Source of the DNA: Aequorivita sp.
GTDB taxonomy: Bacteria > Bacteroidota > Bacteroidia > Flavobacteriales > Flavobacteriaceae
Assembly (NCBI GenBank): GCA_030690315.1
Contig: JAUYGY010000036.1
Location: forward strand, 62,001 to 126,000
Length of the DNA stretch: 64,000 nt
Direction of reading: 5' to 3'
Under the pieces are notes generated by a model that saw only the letters and a program-made list of their open reading frames with translations, made no database searches and was not told the origin of the DNA. Positions 25,856 to 33,955 of this stretch are shown here, piece by piece (positions within the stretch are counted from its first letter, which is position 1; each line of letters opens with the position of its first letter). The translations under genes and the position numbers were made by a program.

Positions 25856-25940
25856 CTTTAACCCCTAAATTCGCGGTTTACAAGAACAATACGCAGCTAT
25901 TAATTTAGAACTATTCTAAATAAAATAATTTTAAAAAGAT

Positions 25941-26831
25941 ATGGATTTCCAAGAAAATGTCGCTCAAAGTTTTTATGAAGAAACTACTATTGCGCCAGGA
26001 TTTTTCATCTTAAAATTTAATAATGAAACCGATGAGAATCAAACTTTTAAGCGCGAAGCGAGTTCTACTTTTATTCAGTTTCATTTCTGTATAAAAGGGT
26101 CGGCTTCGTTTCTTTTTAATGAAGGAAGTTACATCCTGCCTTTAACTGAAGAAAACTCGTTGCTGCTTTACAATCCACAGCGCGATTTACCAATAAACCT
26201 CGTTTTGGAAAAACACTCTTGGGTGCTTTCGGTATTGTTGCCGATCAATAAATTCCACGGACTTTTTTCAACAGAAGCAGATTACATCACTTTTTTAAGT
26301 AAGGAAAACAAGGACAGAAAATACTATAAGGACGGTCGTATTTCGCCATCAATGGCAATTGTTTTAAACCAATTGATGAATTATAACCTCCACCCAACAA
26401 TTAAACCTCTTTATTTTAAGGCGAAGGCTTATGAGTTGCTGAGTCTTTATTTTAACAGGCCTGCAGATGCCGATGTTGAGCAATGCCCTTTTCTGGCAGA
26501 TGAAGACAATGTTTCAAAAATTAAAAAAGCCAAACAGATTATTATTTCCCGAATGGCCGAACCCCCAACCCTACAGCAGTTGGCAGACGAAATAAACCTG
26601 CCGCTCAACAAGCTTAAAGAAGGTTTTAAGCAAATTTACGGCGACTCGGTTTTTAGCTTTCTCTTTGATTATAAAATGGAGGTTGCCCGCCAACTCCTTG
26701 CTACGGGTTCGCACAACGTGAATGAAGTGGGCCTGAAAGTGGGCTACAGCACCGCCAGTCATTTTATTGCGGCATTTAAAAAGAAATTTGGCACAACACC
26801 CAAAAAGTTTTTGATGGGATTAAACCCATAA
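25941..26831 (+). CDS. AraC-family transcriptional regulator
   Basis: A 296-residue regulator. The N-terminal ~190 residues form a cupin-like sensing domain (FIQFHFCIKGSASFLFNEG). The C-terminal ~100 residues are the double helix-turn-helix: LQQLADEINLPLNKLKEGFKQIYG and VNEVGLKVGYSTASHFIAAFKKKFGTTPKKF. It diverges from hemA and precedes hemH on the same strand, an arrangement that points to control of haem or iron metabolism, although no ligand can be read from sequence. Confidence 0.92.
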   Translation: MDFQENVAQSFYEETTIAPGFFILKFNNETDENQTFKREASSTFIQFHFCIKGSASFLFNEGSYILPLTEENSLLLYNPQRDLPINLVLEKHSWVLSVLLPINKFHGLFSTEADYITFLSKENKDRKYYKDGRISPSMAIVLNQLMNYNLHPTIKPLYFKAKAYELLSLYFNRPADADVEQCPFLADEDNVSKIKKAKQIIISRMAEPPTLQQLADEINLPLNKLKEGFKQIYGDSVFSFLFDYKMEVARQLLATGSHNVNEVGLKVGYSTASHFIAAFKKKFGTTPKKFLMGLNP

Positions 26832-26918
26832 ATAATAAAAGTGGTTTCATTGTTTTAAAATACCACTTCAATTATGTGTTGTATTTTAAAAGAGTAATTT
26901 TACCTAAAATTTTCCGCT

Positions 26919-27956
26919 ATGAAAGGAGTTCTCCTCGTAAATCTCGGTTCGCCGGACAGTACAAAACCAAAAGACGTAAAAAAATATCTCGACGAGTTTT
27001 TGATGGACCCGAGAGTTATTGACGTTCCTTTTTGGTTGCGTTCCTTTATTGTTAGAGGAATTATTCTGAACACACGCCCCAAAAAATCTGCCGAGGCATA
27101 CCAACGTATTTGGTGGGAAGAAGGTTCGCCTTTAATTGTTATTTCAGAAAGACTTCAAAAAAAGATTCAGCAAAAAACAACCATTCCGGTGGCTTTGGCG
27201 ATGCGCTACGGCAGAATGACGCTTAAAAAAGGTTTACAGGAATTGGTGGACCAAGGCGTGGATGAAATTTTGACCATTCCGCTCTATCCGCAGTTTGCAA
27301 TGGCAACCACTGAAACAATTGATGTGAGGGTGGAAGAACTTAAAAACGAATTTTTTCCACAGTTGCAAATCACTTCACTTCCGGCATTTTATAATAAACC
27401 CGAATATATTGAAGTGCTTTCAAAAAGCATTTCGGAAAAACTTAAAAATCTGGACTACGAACATCTTCTTTTCAGCTATCACGGCGTTCCGGAAAGACAT
27501 ATTTATAAAAGAGACATCACAAAAAGCCATTGCAAAATTGATGGAACTTGTTGTATTACCGATTCCCCGGCCCATCAATTTTGTTACCGGCACCAATGTT
27601 TAAAAACAACTGCTTTAGTAGCAAAAGAGTTGAATTTAGAGCCTGGAACCTATTCAACTTCTTTTCAATCGCGATTGGGTTTTGATCCGTGGCTAAAACC
27701 GCCAACCGACAGAACAATTGAGCGCATGGGGCTAAATGGAATTAAAAAAATGGCTATTGTAACTCCTGCTTTTGTAAGCGATTGTTTGGAAACATTAGAA
27801 GAGATAGCGATGGAAGGCGAAGAAATTTTTCACCAAGCAGGCGGAAAAGAATTTACTGTAATTCCTTGTTTGAATGACCGCGATGATTGGGCCGAAGTCA
27901 TGGCCGGCTGGATAGATACATGGCGAATTGTGGACGTGAAAACCGCAATTGCATAA
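26919..27956 (+). CDS. hemH: Ferrochelatase
   Basis: A 345-residue enzyme that inserts Fe2+ into protoporphyrin IX. The metal-site histidine is His188 in FSYHGVPERH; the acidic pocket (ETLEEIAMEG) is also present. A cysteine-rich internal segment carries Cys205, 211, 212, 222 and 227, resembling the internal [2Fe-2S] ligand set described for a class of bacterial ferrochelatases; cluster binding here is inferred. The stop codon overlaps the start of the downstream MATE gene (TAATG). Confidence 0.96.
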   Translation: MKGVLLVNLGSPDSTKPKDVKKYLDEFLMDPRVIDVPFWLRSFIVRGIILNTRPKKSAEAYQRIWWEEGSPLIVISERLQKKIQQKTTIPVALAMRYGRMTLKKGLQELVDQGVDEILTIPLYPQFAMATTETIDVRVEELKNEFFPQLQITSLPAFYNKPEYIEVLSKSISEKLKNLDYEHLLFSYHGVPERHIYKRDITKSHCKIDGTCCITDSPAHQFCYRHQCLKTTALVAKELNLEPGTYSTSFQSRLGFDPWLKPPTDRTIERMGLNGIKKMAIVTPAFVSDCLETLEEIAMEGEEIFHQAGGKEFTVIPCLNDRDDWAEVMAGWIDTWRIVDVKTAIA

Positions 27957-29296
27957 TGAAACCCAGCCAAAGCGCCACCCTAGGTACCGAAGCTATTGGC
28001 AGTTTATTGATTAAACAAGCCGTTCCAGCCTCTATCGGTATTTTGGTGATGTCGCTGAATATTTTGGTGGACACTATTTTTGTGGGAAATTGGATTGGCT
28101 CTATAGCCATTGCGGCCATAAATGTGGTTTTGCCGGTTTCATTTTTTATCGCGGCCCTCGGAATGGCAATAGGAATTGGGGGATCTTCCATCATTTCCCG
28201 TGCTTTGGGAGCCAATAATAAAGAACGCGCCCTAAAAACATTTGGGAACCAAATCACTATAACATTTTTGTTAACGGTAGCCACGGTGATTTTAGGATTG
28301 GTCTTTATAAATGAACTGATACCAGCTTTTGGTGGAAAGGGCGACATTTTTGAACCTGCAAAAATCTACTACCGAATCGTGCTTTACGGCGTTCCGCTTT
28401 TGGCGCTTTGCATGATGGGAAACAACGTGATCCGTGCAGAAGGAAAACCAAAATTTGCAATGATTGCAATGATAATTCCTTCAGCGGGAAATCTTATTTT
28501 CGATTACGTTTTTATTATCCTTATGGATATGGGAATGGCCGGTGCGGCTTGGGCTACAACTATTTCTTACGGCTTGTGCTTTTTGTATGTGCTCTGGTTT
28601 TTTTTAAGCGGAAAATCTGAGTTGAAAATAAACCTTTCTCATTTTGGCCTCAATCTGCCCATTTTAAAGGAAATGTCTGCCCTGGGTTTTGTAACCCTTG
28701 CAAGACAGGCTGTAGTGAGCCTTACCTATCTTTTGATGAACAACATTCTTTTCAATATTGGCGGCGAAGCTTCCGTAGCTTCCTATGGAATTATCGCTAG
28801 AATGTTAATGTTTGCTCTTTTTCCTGTATTGGGCGTAACGCAAGGATTTTTGCCCATTGCCGGCTATAATTATGGAGCCCATAAATTTTCCCGCGTTCGC
28901 GAAACAATCAACAAAGCAATTCTATATGCTGGGGGTTTGGGATTTGTTATTTTTGCATTAATAATGATTTTCCCTGAAGAGATTGTTTCGGTTTTTACTA
29001 CAGACGCAGCTATTCTTTCAGAAACGCCACACTATATGCGCTGGGTTTTTGCAGCCACGCCAATTATCGCTATCCAATTGATTGGCTCCGCCTATTTTCA
29101 GGCTATTGGGAAAGCTGTTCCTGCTTTGTTGCTCACATTAACGCGGCAAGGATTTTTCTTCATTCCTTTAATTTTTATTCTTCCCTATTATTTTGGCGAA
29201 TTGGGGGTTTGGATTTCCTTTCCCGCCGCCGATATACTTTCTACAATTGTTACGGGATATTTTCTAAATCGTGAAGTTCGAAAAACCTTGAAATAA
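27956..29296 (+). CDS. MATE-family efflux transporter
   Basis: A 446-residue membrane protein with about 12 helices in two MatE halves. The start at 27956 overlaps the hemH stop by one base and gives a typical short N-terminus; an in-frame ATG 69 bases upstream lies inside hemH. MATE pumps export cationic drugs or metabolites by Na+ or H+ antiport. Translational coupling to ferrochelatase raises the idea of porphyrin or haem export, but the sequence itself shows only the general family. A short hairpin with T-rich tail (29295-29312) follows. Confidence 0.92.
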   Translation: MKPSQSATLGTEAIGSLLIKQAVPASIGILVMSLNILVDTIFVGNWIGSIAIAAINVVLPVSFFIAALGMAIGIGGSSIISRALGANNKERALKTFGNQITITFLLTVATVILGLVFINELIPAFGGKGDIFEPAKIYYRIVLYGVPLLALCMMGNNVIRAEGKPKFAMIAMIIPSAGNLIFDYVFIILMDMGMAGAAWATTISYGLCFLYVLWFFLSGKSELKINLSHFGLNLPILKEMSALGFVTLARQAVVSLTYLLMNNILFNIGGEASVASYGIIARMLMFALFPVLGVTQGFLPIAGYNYGAHKFSRVRETINKAILYAGGLGFVIFALIMIFPEEIVSVFTTDAAILSETPHYMRWVFAATPIIAIQLIGSAYFQAIGKAVPALLLTLTRQGFFFIPLIFILPYYFGELGVWISFPAADILSTIVTGYFLNREVRKTLK

Positions 29297-29330
29297 AGCT
29301 TTCCGAAGCTTTTATTTTATTTTTTCAGAC
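29295..29330 (+). terminator. Terminator after the MATE gene
   Basis: A short stem AAAGCTT/AAGCTTT with loop TCCG immediately after the stop codon, followed by TTTATTTTATTTTTTC. Confidence 0.6.
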
Positions 29331-29366
29331 TCTTTTACAAGAAGTAATCCCTAATAATTAAAAGCT

Positions 29367-29374
29367 TACATTTG
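29367..29374 (+). promoter_or_regulatory. -7 promoter element of the lipoprotein gene at 29405
   Basis: TACATTTG, an exact TAnnTTTG match, 30 bases upstream of the start codon. The following leader is A-rich, as usual for Bacteroidota ribosome entry. Confidence 0.65.
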
Positions 29375-29404
29375 CCGCCTTGTTAAAAATTAAAAAAAAA
29401 TAAA

Positions 29405-30322
29405 ATGCAAAAATTTATGAAATTTAGTGTAATTGCATTTTTAACAATAATAGTTATAGGATGTAGCAAAGATGATGACTCGAAGAAGGATAATAATAAT
29501 GCTGCTGATGGAGAGTTCATAGCAAAAATTGATGGTAATGAATTCAAAGCTTCAACTCAAGTAGTCGCAACATTTTATGCGGGAACCTTCAATATTACAG
29601 CAATTCAGCCTTCCACTGGCGAAACCATTTCTATAACTGTTTCATACGCACAGGAAGGAATTTTTGAATTAAGTTCAAATACATTGAATTCTGCTTTTTA
29701 TAAAATTAATGATCAACTGCTTTACAATTCACACTGGGGAAGTGGGCATATAAAAATTACTGAATTGGATGTGGTCAATAAAACCGTTAGCGGAACTTTT
29801 AGCTTTACAGCAACTCGTAATATATTTACCAACAATGGCCTTATAACAGAAACTGTTGTAATAACCGAAGGCGCCTTTAAAAATATTACCCTTTCAACGA
29901 CAATAACCGGAAATGGAGACAGTTTCGTCGAAGCAGAAATTGAAAATAACGATTTGGATGCTGATAGTATAACAGCTGTAGAGATTATAACCAGCGGAAA
30001 CTCAACTATAACTCTTACGGCCACTAACAATACCACCTACCAAAACCTATCTTTGAGTTTCCCAGGAGACATAACGCCTGGAACTTATGATTTTTCTAGT
30101 GGCCCTTATTCTTCAGATCTTATTGGCCAATATAACCCCAATTTGAATGGAGGGACCAGCAATTATGTTTCTGAAGATGGAACCCTTACCATCCTTACAT
30201 ATGATACAAATAGCAGAAAAATTGAAGGCACTTTCCGTTTTACGGCAGAGCGTTTAGACCCAGACGACCCACCTATTACCTACAATATTCTCGGTGGGAG
30301 ATTTTTCGTGCAGATTCAATAG
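29405..30322 (+). CDS. Lipoprotein with two DUF6252-like domains
   Basis: A 305-residue exported lipoprotein (signal with lipobox VIGC, then a KDDDSKKDNNN linker). Two similar beta-rich domains follow, each ending in the same theme: KTVSGTFSFTATR...GAFKNI in the first and RKIEGTFRFTAER...GGRFFVQ in the second. This is the pattern of flavobacterial DUF6252-type lipoproteins, whose function is unknown. It is a single-gene unit with its own promoter (29367) and a strong terminator (30341). Confidence 0.78.
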   Translation: MQKFMKFSVIAFLTIIVIGCSKDDDSKKDNNNAADGEFIAKIDGNEFKASTQVVATFYAGTFNITAIQPSTGETISITVSYAQEGIFELSSNTLNSAFYKINDQLLYNSHWGSGHIKITELDVVNKTVSGTFSFTATRNIFTNNGLITETVVITEGAFKNITLSTTITGNGDSFVEAEIENNDLDADSITAVEIITSGNSTITLTATNNTTYQNLSLSFPGDITPGTYDFSSGPYSSDLIGQYNPNLNGGTSNYVSEDGTLTILTYDTNSRKIEGTFRFTAERLDPDDPPITYNILGGRFFVQIQ

Positions 30323-30340
30323 ATAAATTATCAAGTTTTA

Positions 30341-30372
30341 AAAAGGCCTTGGAATATTCCAAGGCCTTTTTT
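30341..30372. terminator. Terminator after the DUF6252-like gene
   Basis: A perfect 30-bp palindrome with arms AAAAGGCCTTGGAAT and ATTCCAAGGCCTTTT (30341-30370), followed by T's. Confidence 0.88.
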
Positions 30373-30444
30373 ATTGTATTAACTGGGTAAAGTTCCATTT
30401 GTGAAATTTATATCTTTACCAAAAAGTTTCTAATCCAACTGTAA

Positions 30445-30984
30445 ATGGAACAATATTATCCTTACATAAAATCGCTTCACTTAATATTTATAATCACTTG
30501 GTTTGCAGGGCTTTTTTATATTGTCCGCTTGTTTGTCTATCAAATTGAAGCTTCCCAAAAGCCTTCCCCGGATAAGGAAATTCTTGGCGAACAGCTTAAA
30601 ATAATGGCTTCCCGACTTTGGAATATCATTACTTGGCCGTCCATGATTTTAGCTCTTTTCTTTGGATTTTGGCTCATTGGGATGCGGATGTTCTTTTTAC
30701 CCGATGCTTGGATGCAAGTGAAACTGGCTTTTGTGATCATTTTAGTGATCTACCAGTTTAAATGCCACCAAATTTTCAAACAACTTCAAAATGGCGTTGT
30801 TAAACATTCATCTAATTATATGCGCCTTTTTAACGAGGTGCCCACTATCATTCTGTTTGCCGTAGTTTTTTTAGTTATTTTAAAAGATGGCGTAAACTGG
30901 ATTTATGGAACCATTGGAATTATAATTTTTGCAATCCTTTTGATGATGGGATATAAAATTTATAAAAGATTTCGGGAAAAATAA
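30445..30984 (+). CDS. hemJ: Protoporphyrinogen IX oxidase HemJ (CopD-like membrane protein)
   Basis: A 179-residue protein with four to five membrane helices. It matches the HemJ/UPF0093 family: YPYIKSLHLIFIITWFAGLFYIVRLFVY at the start, holding the conserved His12, and the conserved lysine (Lys93) in WMQVKLAF. HemJ oxidises protoporphyrinogen IX to protoporphyrin IX in bacteria that lack HemG and HemY. Its place close to hemH supports this over a copper-export role. A sensor kinase gene follows 88 bases downstream on the same strand. Confidence 0.85.
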   Translation: MEQYYPYIKSLHLIFIITWFAGLFYIVRLFVYQIEASQKPSPDKEILGEQLKIMASRLWNIITWPSMILALFFGFWLIGMRMFFLPDAWMQVKLAFVIILVIYQFKCHQIFKQLQNGVVKHSSNYMRLFNEVPTIILFAVVFLVILKDGVNWIYGTIGIIIFAILLMMGYKIYKRFREK

Positions 30985-31072
30985 CTTCGTTTTTTTGGAA
31001 TTTGGGATTTGTTTTTTGGAATTTTCCTTTTAGGTTTGATTATTGCTATCTTTCATTTTCAAAAAAATGTGA

Positions 31073-32530
31073 ATGTACTTTTACAAAAAATCGCTTCGCA
31101 CCCGAATTTTTCTTTCCATGTTTCTTCTGGTTTTGGGAGCTTCCGTTCTCATCGCAATTGTTACCGTATTTCAATATAAGGAAGAAGCACAGGATTACCA
31201 CCGCGACAGGCTTTTGCGCAAAGAGGCCGCCATTCGTGAAAACATAAATTACATTTTAAAAACAACTACCTATCCCGTTGAAACGGAACAGATTCCTTTA
31301 ATTTTCAAGGACAAAATCTATGAAATAAAAGACATTCACGGCCTTGAGATTTTTCTGTATGATCTGGACGGAAATCTTTTGAAATCGTCCAAACCCTCAT
31401 TTTTTAAGGATACTGTTTCTCCAAAAATACCTGAATTTGCTTTGGAAACGCTTCAAAATTCGCCAACAAAAAATTATATAAAGGAATTTGAGGAAGGCGG
31501 GCAAAAATACCAATCTTCTTATACATATATCACGGATAACTATTTCAAGCCTTTGGCAATCCTGAATTTGCCCTATATTGAAGACGACGGTTTTATTAAC
31601 ACAGAACTTACGGAATATCTTTACAGATTGGGCATTGCCTATTTCTTTATGTTGCTGGCTGCTATTGCGATTTCCTATTTTCTTTCCAAATACATTACTC
31701 GTTCTTTGAAGGAAATTAGTGAAAAACTTTCCGAAACCCGTTTTGATACCCGAAACAAAAAAATTCATATTAGTGATACACCGCAGGAAATTTCCCTGCT
31801 TGTAAATTCATATAACGGGATGATTGATGAACTGGAAAACAGTGCCGCCCAACTTGCCGCTAATGAACGCGAAACAGCTTGGCGCGAAATGGCGAAACAA
31901 GTGGCACATGAAATAAAAAATCCGCTTACCCCAATGCGTCTTACCGTTCAAAGCTTTCAGCGAAAGTTTGATTGCAATGATCCGGAAATTGACAATAAAA
32001 TGGCCGAATACACAAAAACATTGCTGCAGCAAATTGATACACTGAGCTCCATTTCTTCAGCATTTTCCACCTATGCAAAAATGCCTGCACAACAGGATGA
32101 AACCTTAAATGTGGTAAAAATCACTAAGCTAGCGCTAGATATTTTTAATGAAGATTATATTTATTTCTTTTCTGAAAAAGACACAGTTCGGGCCCGATTT
32201 GATCGCACTCAACTCATTCGTGTGATTACCAATTTAATAAAAAACAGTATTCAGTCCATTGAGCAAAAACACCCGGTAGATCCTCGAATTGATGTTGTTG
32301 TTAAAACAGAAGAAAATTTTGTGAATATTTTGGTCACCGATAATGGAATTGGCGTCCCCGAAGAAAACAGAAATTTCATTTTTGAACCTCAGTTCACTAC
32401 CAAAACCAGCGGAATGGGTTTAGGTTTGGGAATGGTAAAAAATATAGTCGAAACCTACGGCGGAACAATCGAGCTGGATGTTTCGGAAGGAAAAACCATC
32501 TTTATAGTTTCATTTCCTGCAATTGGTTGA
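31073..32530 (+). CDS. Membrane sensor histidine kinase
   Basis: A 485-residue kinase with two membrane helices (about residues 13-33 and 185-207) flanking a periplasmic sensor of ~150 residues, then a HAMP-like linker. The H-box is VAHEIKNPL with phospho-acceptor His279. The N-box (NLIKNSIQSI) and G-boxes (DNGIGVPEEN, GMGLGLGMVKNIVE) are intact. The cytoplasmic half resembles NtrY-type kinases. No response regulator gene is adjacent, so its partner is encoded elsewhere; the sensed signal is unknown. Confidence 0.9.
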   Translation: MYFYKKSLRTRIFLSMFLLVLGASVLIAIVTVFQYKEEAQDYHRDRLLRKEAAIRENINYILKTTTYPVETEQIPLIFKDKIYEIKDIHGLEIFLYDLDGNLLKSSKPSFFKDTVSPKIPEFALETLQNSPTKNYIKEFEEGGQKYQSSYTYITDNYFKPLAILNLPYIEDDGFINTELTEYLYRLGIAYFFMLLAAIAISYFLSKYITRSLKEISEKLSETRFDTRNKKIHISDTPQEISLLVNSYNGMIDELENSAAQLAANERETAWREMAKQVAHEIKNPLTPMRLTVQSFQRKFDCNDPEIDNKMAEYTKTLLQQIDTLSSISSAFSTYAKMPAQQDETLNVVKITKLALDIFNEDYIYFFSEKDTVRARFDRTQLIRVITNLIKNSIQSIEQKHPVDPRIDVVVKTEENFVNILVTDNGIGVPEENRNFIFEPQFTTKTSGMGLGLGMVKNIVETYGGTIELDVSEGKTIFIVSFPAIG

Positions 32531-32861
32531 TTTTTCATTTTTTTATTAATTCGAAGTTTCTTATTTGCTAAATGACCAATATTTTTAATGTTTTCCGAAT
32601 GATTTAAAACACCTCATAAAGTTATTTATGGTTTTCATTTTTTGCAAACCTTTTACCTCCGCTACGCTACTAAATATTTTTAAATCCCTTTAAAAACAAG
32701 GTTTTGCGACATCTAATCTAAATTTTTTTGTAAACAATTGATTATCACATGTTGAAAACTTTGTTAAAAACACAGTATTAATTCCTCTCAATTTCCTTTA
32801 AAATTTTACATATTTGTTAGTCCCGAGTAGCGGCTAATTTTAAACTAAAAACAAAGGACAT
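32531..32861. other. 331-base gap before nrdB, with DnaA-box-like repeats
   Basis: No gene is seen. The right half holds a cluster of DnaA-box-like sequences at 32742-32771: TTATCACA, then TGTTGAAAA, then TTGTTAAAAA, the last two in opposite orientation to the first. A near -7 element CATATTTG ends at 32816, about 45 bases before nrdB. The cluster could be a replication-linked control site for ribonucleotide reductase, or simply AT-rich promoter DNA. Confidence 0.4.
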
Positions 32862-33839
32862 ATGAGTGCAATTGAACCAATTTTACAGGAAAACAAAAAC
32901 AGATTCGTAATATTCCCAATCCAGCATCACGATATTTGGGAGTGGTATAAAAAAAGCGAAGCCAGTTTTTGGACAGCCGAAGAAATTGATTTGCACCAAG
33001 ATCTTACAGATTGGACTTCAAAATTAAATGACGACGAACGTTATTTCATCAAACATATTCTTGCGTTTTTTGCAGCTTCCGATGGAATTGTAAACGAAAA
33101 TCTTGCTGAGAATTTCGTAAACGAAGTGCAGTACAGCGAAGCAAAATTCTTCTACGGTTTCCAAATTATGATGGAAAACATCCACAGCGAAACCTATTCA
33201 TTGCTGATTGATACGTACGTAAAAGACGAGAAGGAAAAACACGAACTTTTCAACGCCATCGATAATTTTCCCGCAATAAAAAAGAAGGCCGACTGGGCTT
33301 TGAAATGGATTGAAAGCGATTCATTTGCCGAGCGTTTGATAGCTTTTGCAGCTGTTGAAGGTATCTTCTTTTCCGGAGCTTTCTGTTCTATTTTTTGGCT
33401 TAAAAAACGCGGAATCATGCCCGGACTTACTTTTTCAAACGAGTTGATTTCCCGTGATGAAGGCGTTCACTGCGATTTTGCCGTTCATCTTCACAACCAT
33501 CACCTAATAAACAAAGTTTCCAAAGAACGCATTCGCGAAATAATTGTGGACGCCCTAAATATTGAGCGCGAATTTATAACCGAATCCCTTCCCGCAAGTT
33601 TGATTGGGATGAATTCAAAACTGATGACGCAGTATTTAGAATTTGTAACCGATAGACTTTTGGTTGAACTGGAATGCGAAAAGGAATACAACGTTACCAA
33701 CCCATTTGATTTTATGGATATGATTTCCCTTCAGGGAAAAACCAATTTCTTTGAAAAACGCGTGGGTGAATATCAAAAGGCGGGTGTTACCAACAAAGAC
33801 AAAGAATCGAACAAGATCAGTTTCGACGCGGAATTTTAG
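32862..33839 (+). CDS. nrdB: Class Ia ribonucleotide reductase, beta subunit
   Basis: A 325-residue radical-generating subunit. Di-iron ligands are recognisable, including Glu105 and His108 in MENIHSE, and the radical tyrosine is Tyr112, at the spacing seen around Tyr122 of the E. coli protein. The second ligand set lies in EGIFFSG and RDEGVHCDF. With NrdA it makes deoxynucleotides aerobically. The order nrdB-nrdA with a 116-base gap is common in Flavobacteriia. Confidence 0.96.
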   Translation: MSAIEPILQENKNRFVIFPIQHHDIWEWYKKSEASFWTAEEIDLHQDLTDWTSKLNDDERYFIKHILAFFAASDGIVNENLAENFVNEVQYSEAKFFYGFQIMMENIHSETYSLLIDTYVKDEKEKHELFNAIDNFPAIKKKADWALKWIESDSFAERLIAFAAVEGIFFSGAFCSIFWLKKRGIMPGLTFSNELISRDEGVHCDFAVHLHNHHLINKVSKERIREIIVDALNIEREFITESLPASLIGMNSKLMTQYLEFVTDRLLVELECEKEYNVTNPFDFMDMISLQGKTNFFEKRVGEYQKAGVTNKDKESNKISFDAEF

Positions 33840-33955
33840 AAAGCAATCGCTTTCCCACTAATAAATATTTCAATATATCTAATTGATTTTGTGCAATATA
33901 TCCATTGCGCCCCAGATTTTTCAGCTAAAATACTAACCAATAAAATATTAAAATT

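Noticed and set aside
31073..32530. Sensor kinase considered as the PhoR of the phosphate island
   Set aside because: It is separated from pstS by nrdB-nrdA, has no neighbouring response regulator or Pho box, and follows hemJ; nothing ties it to phosphate.
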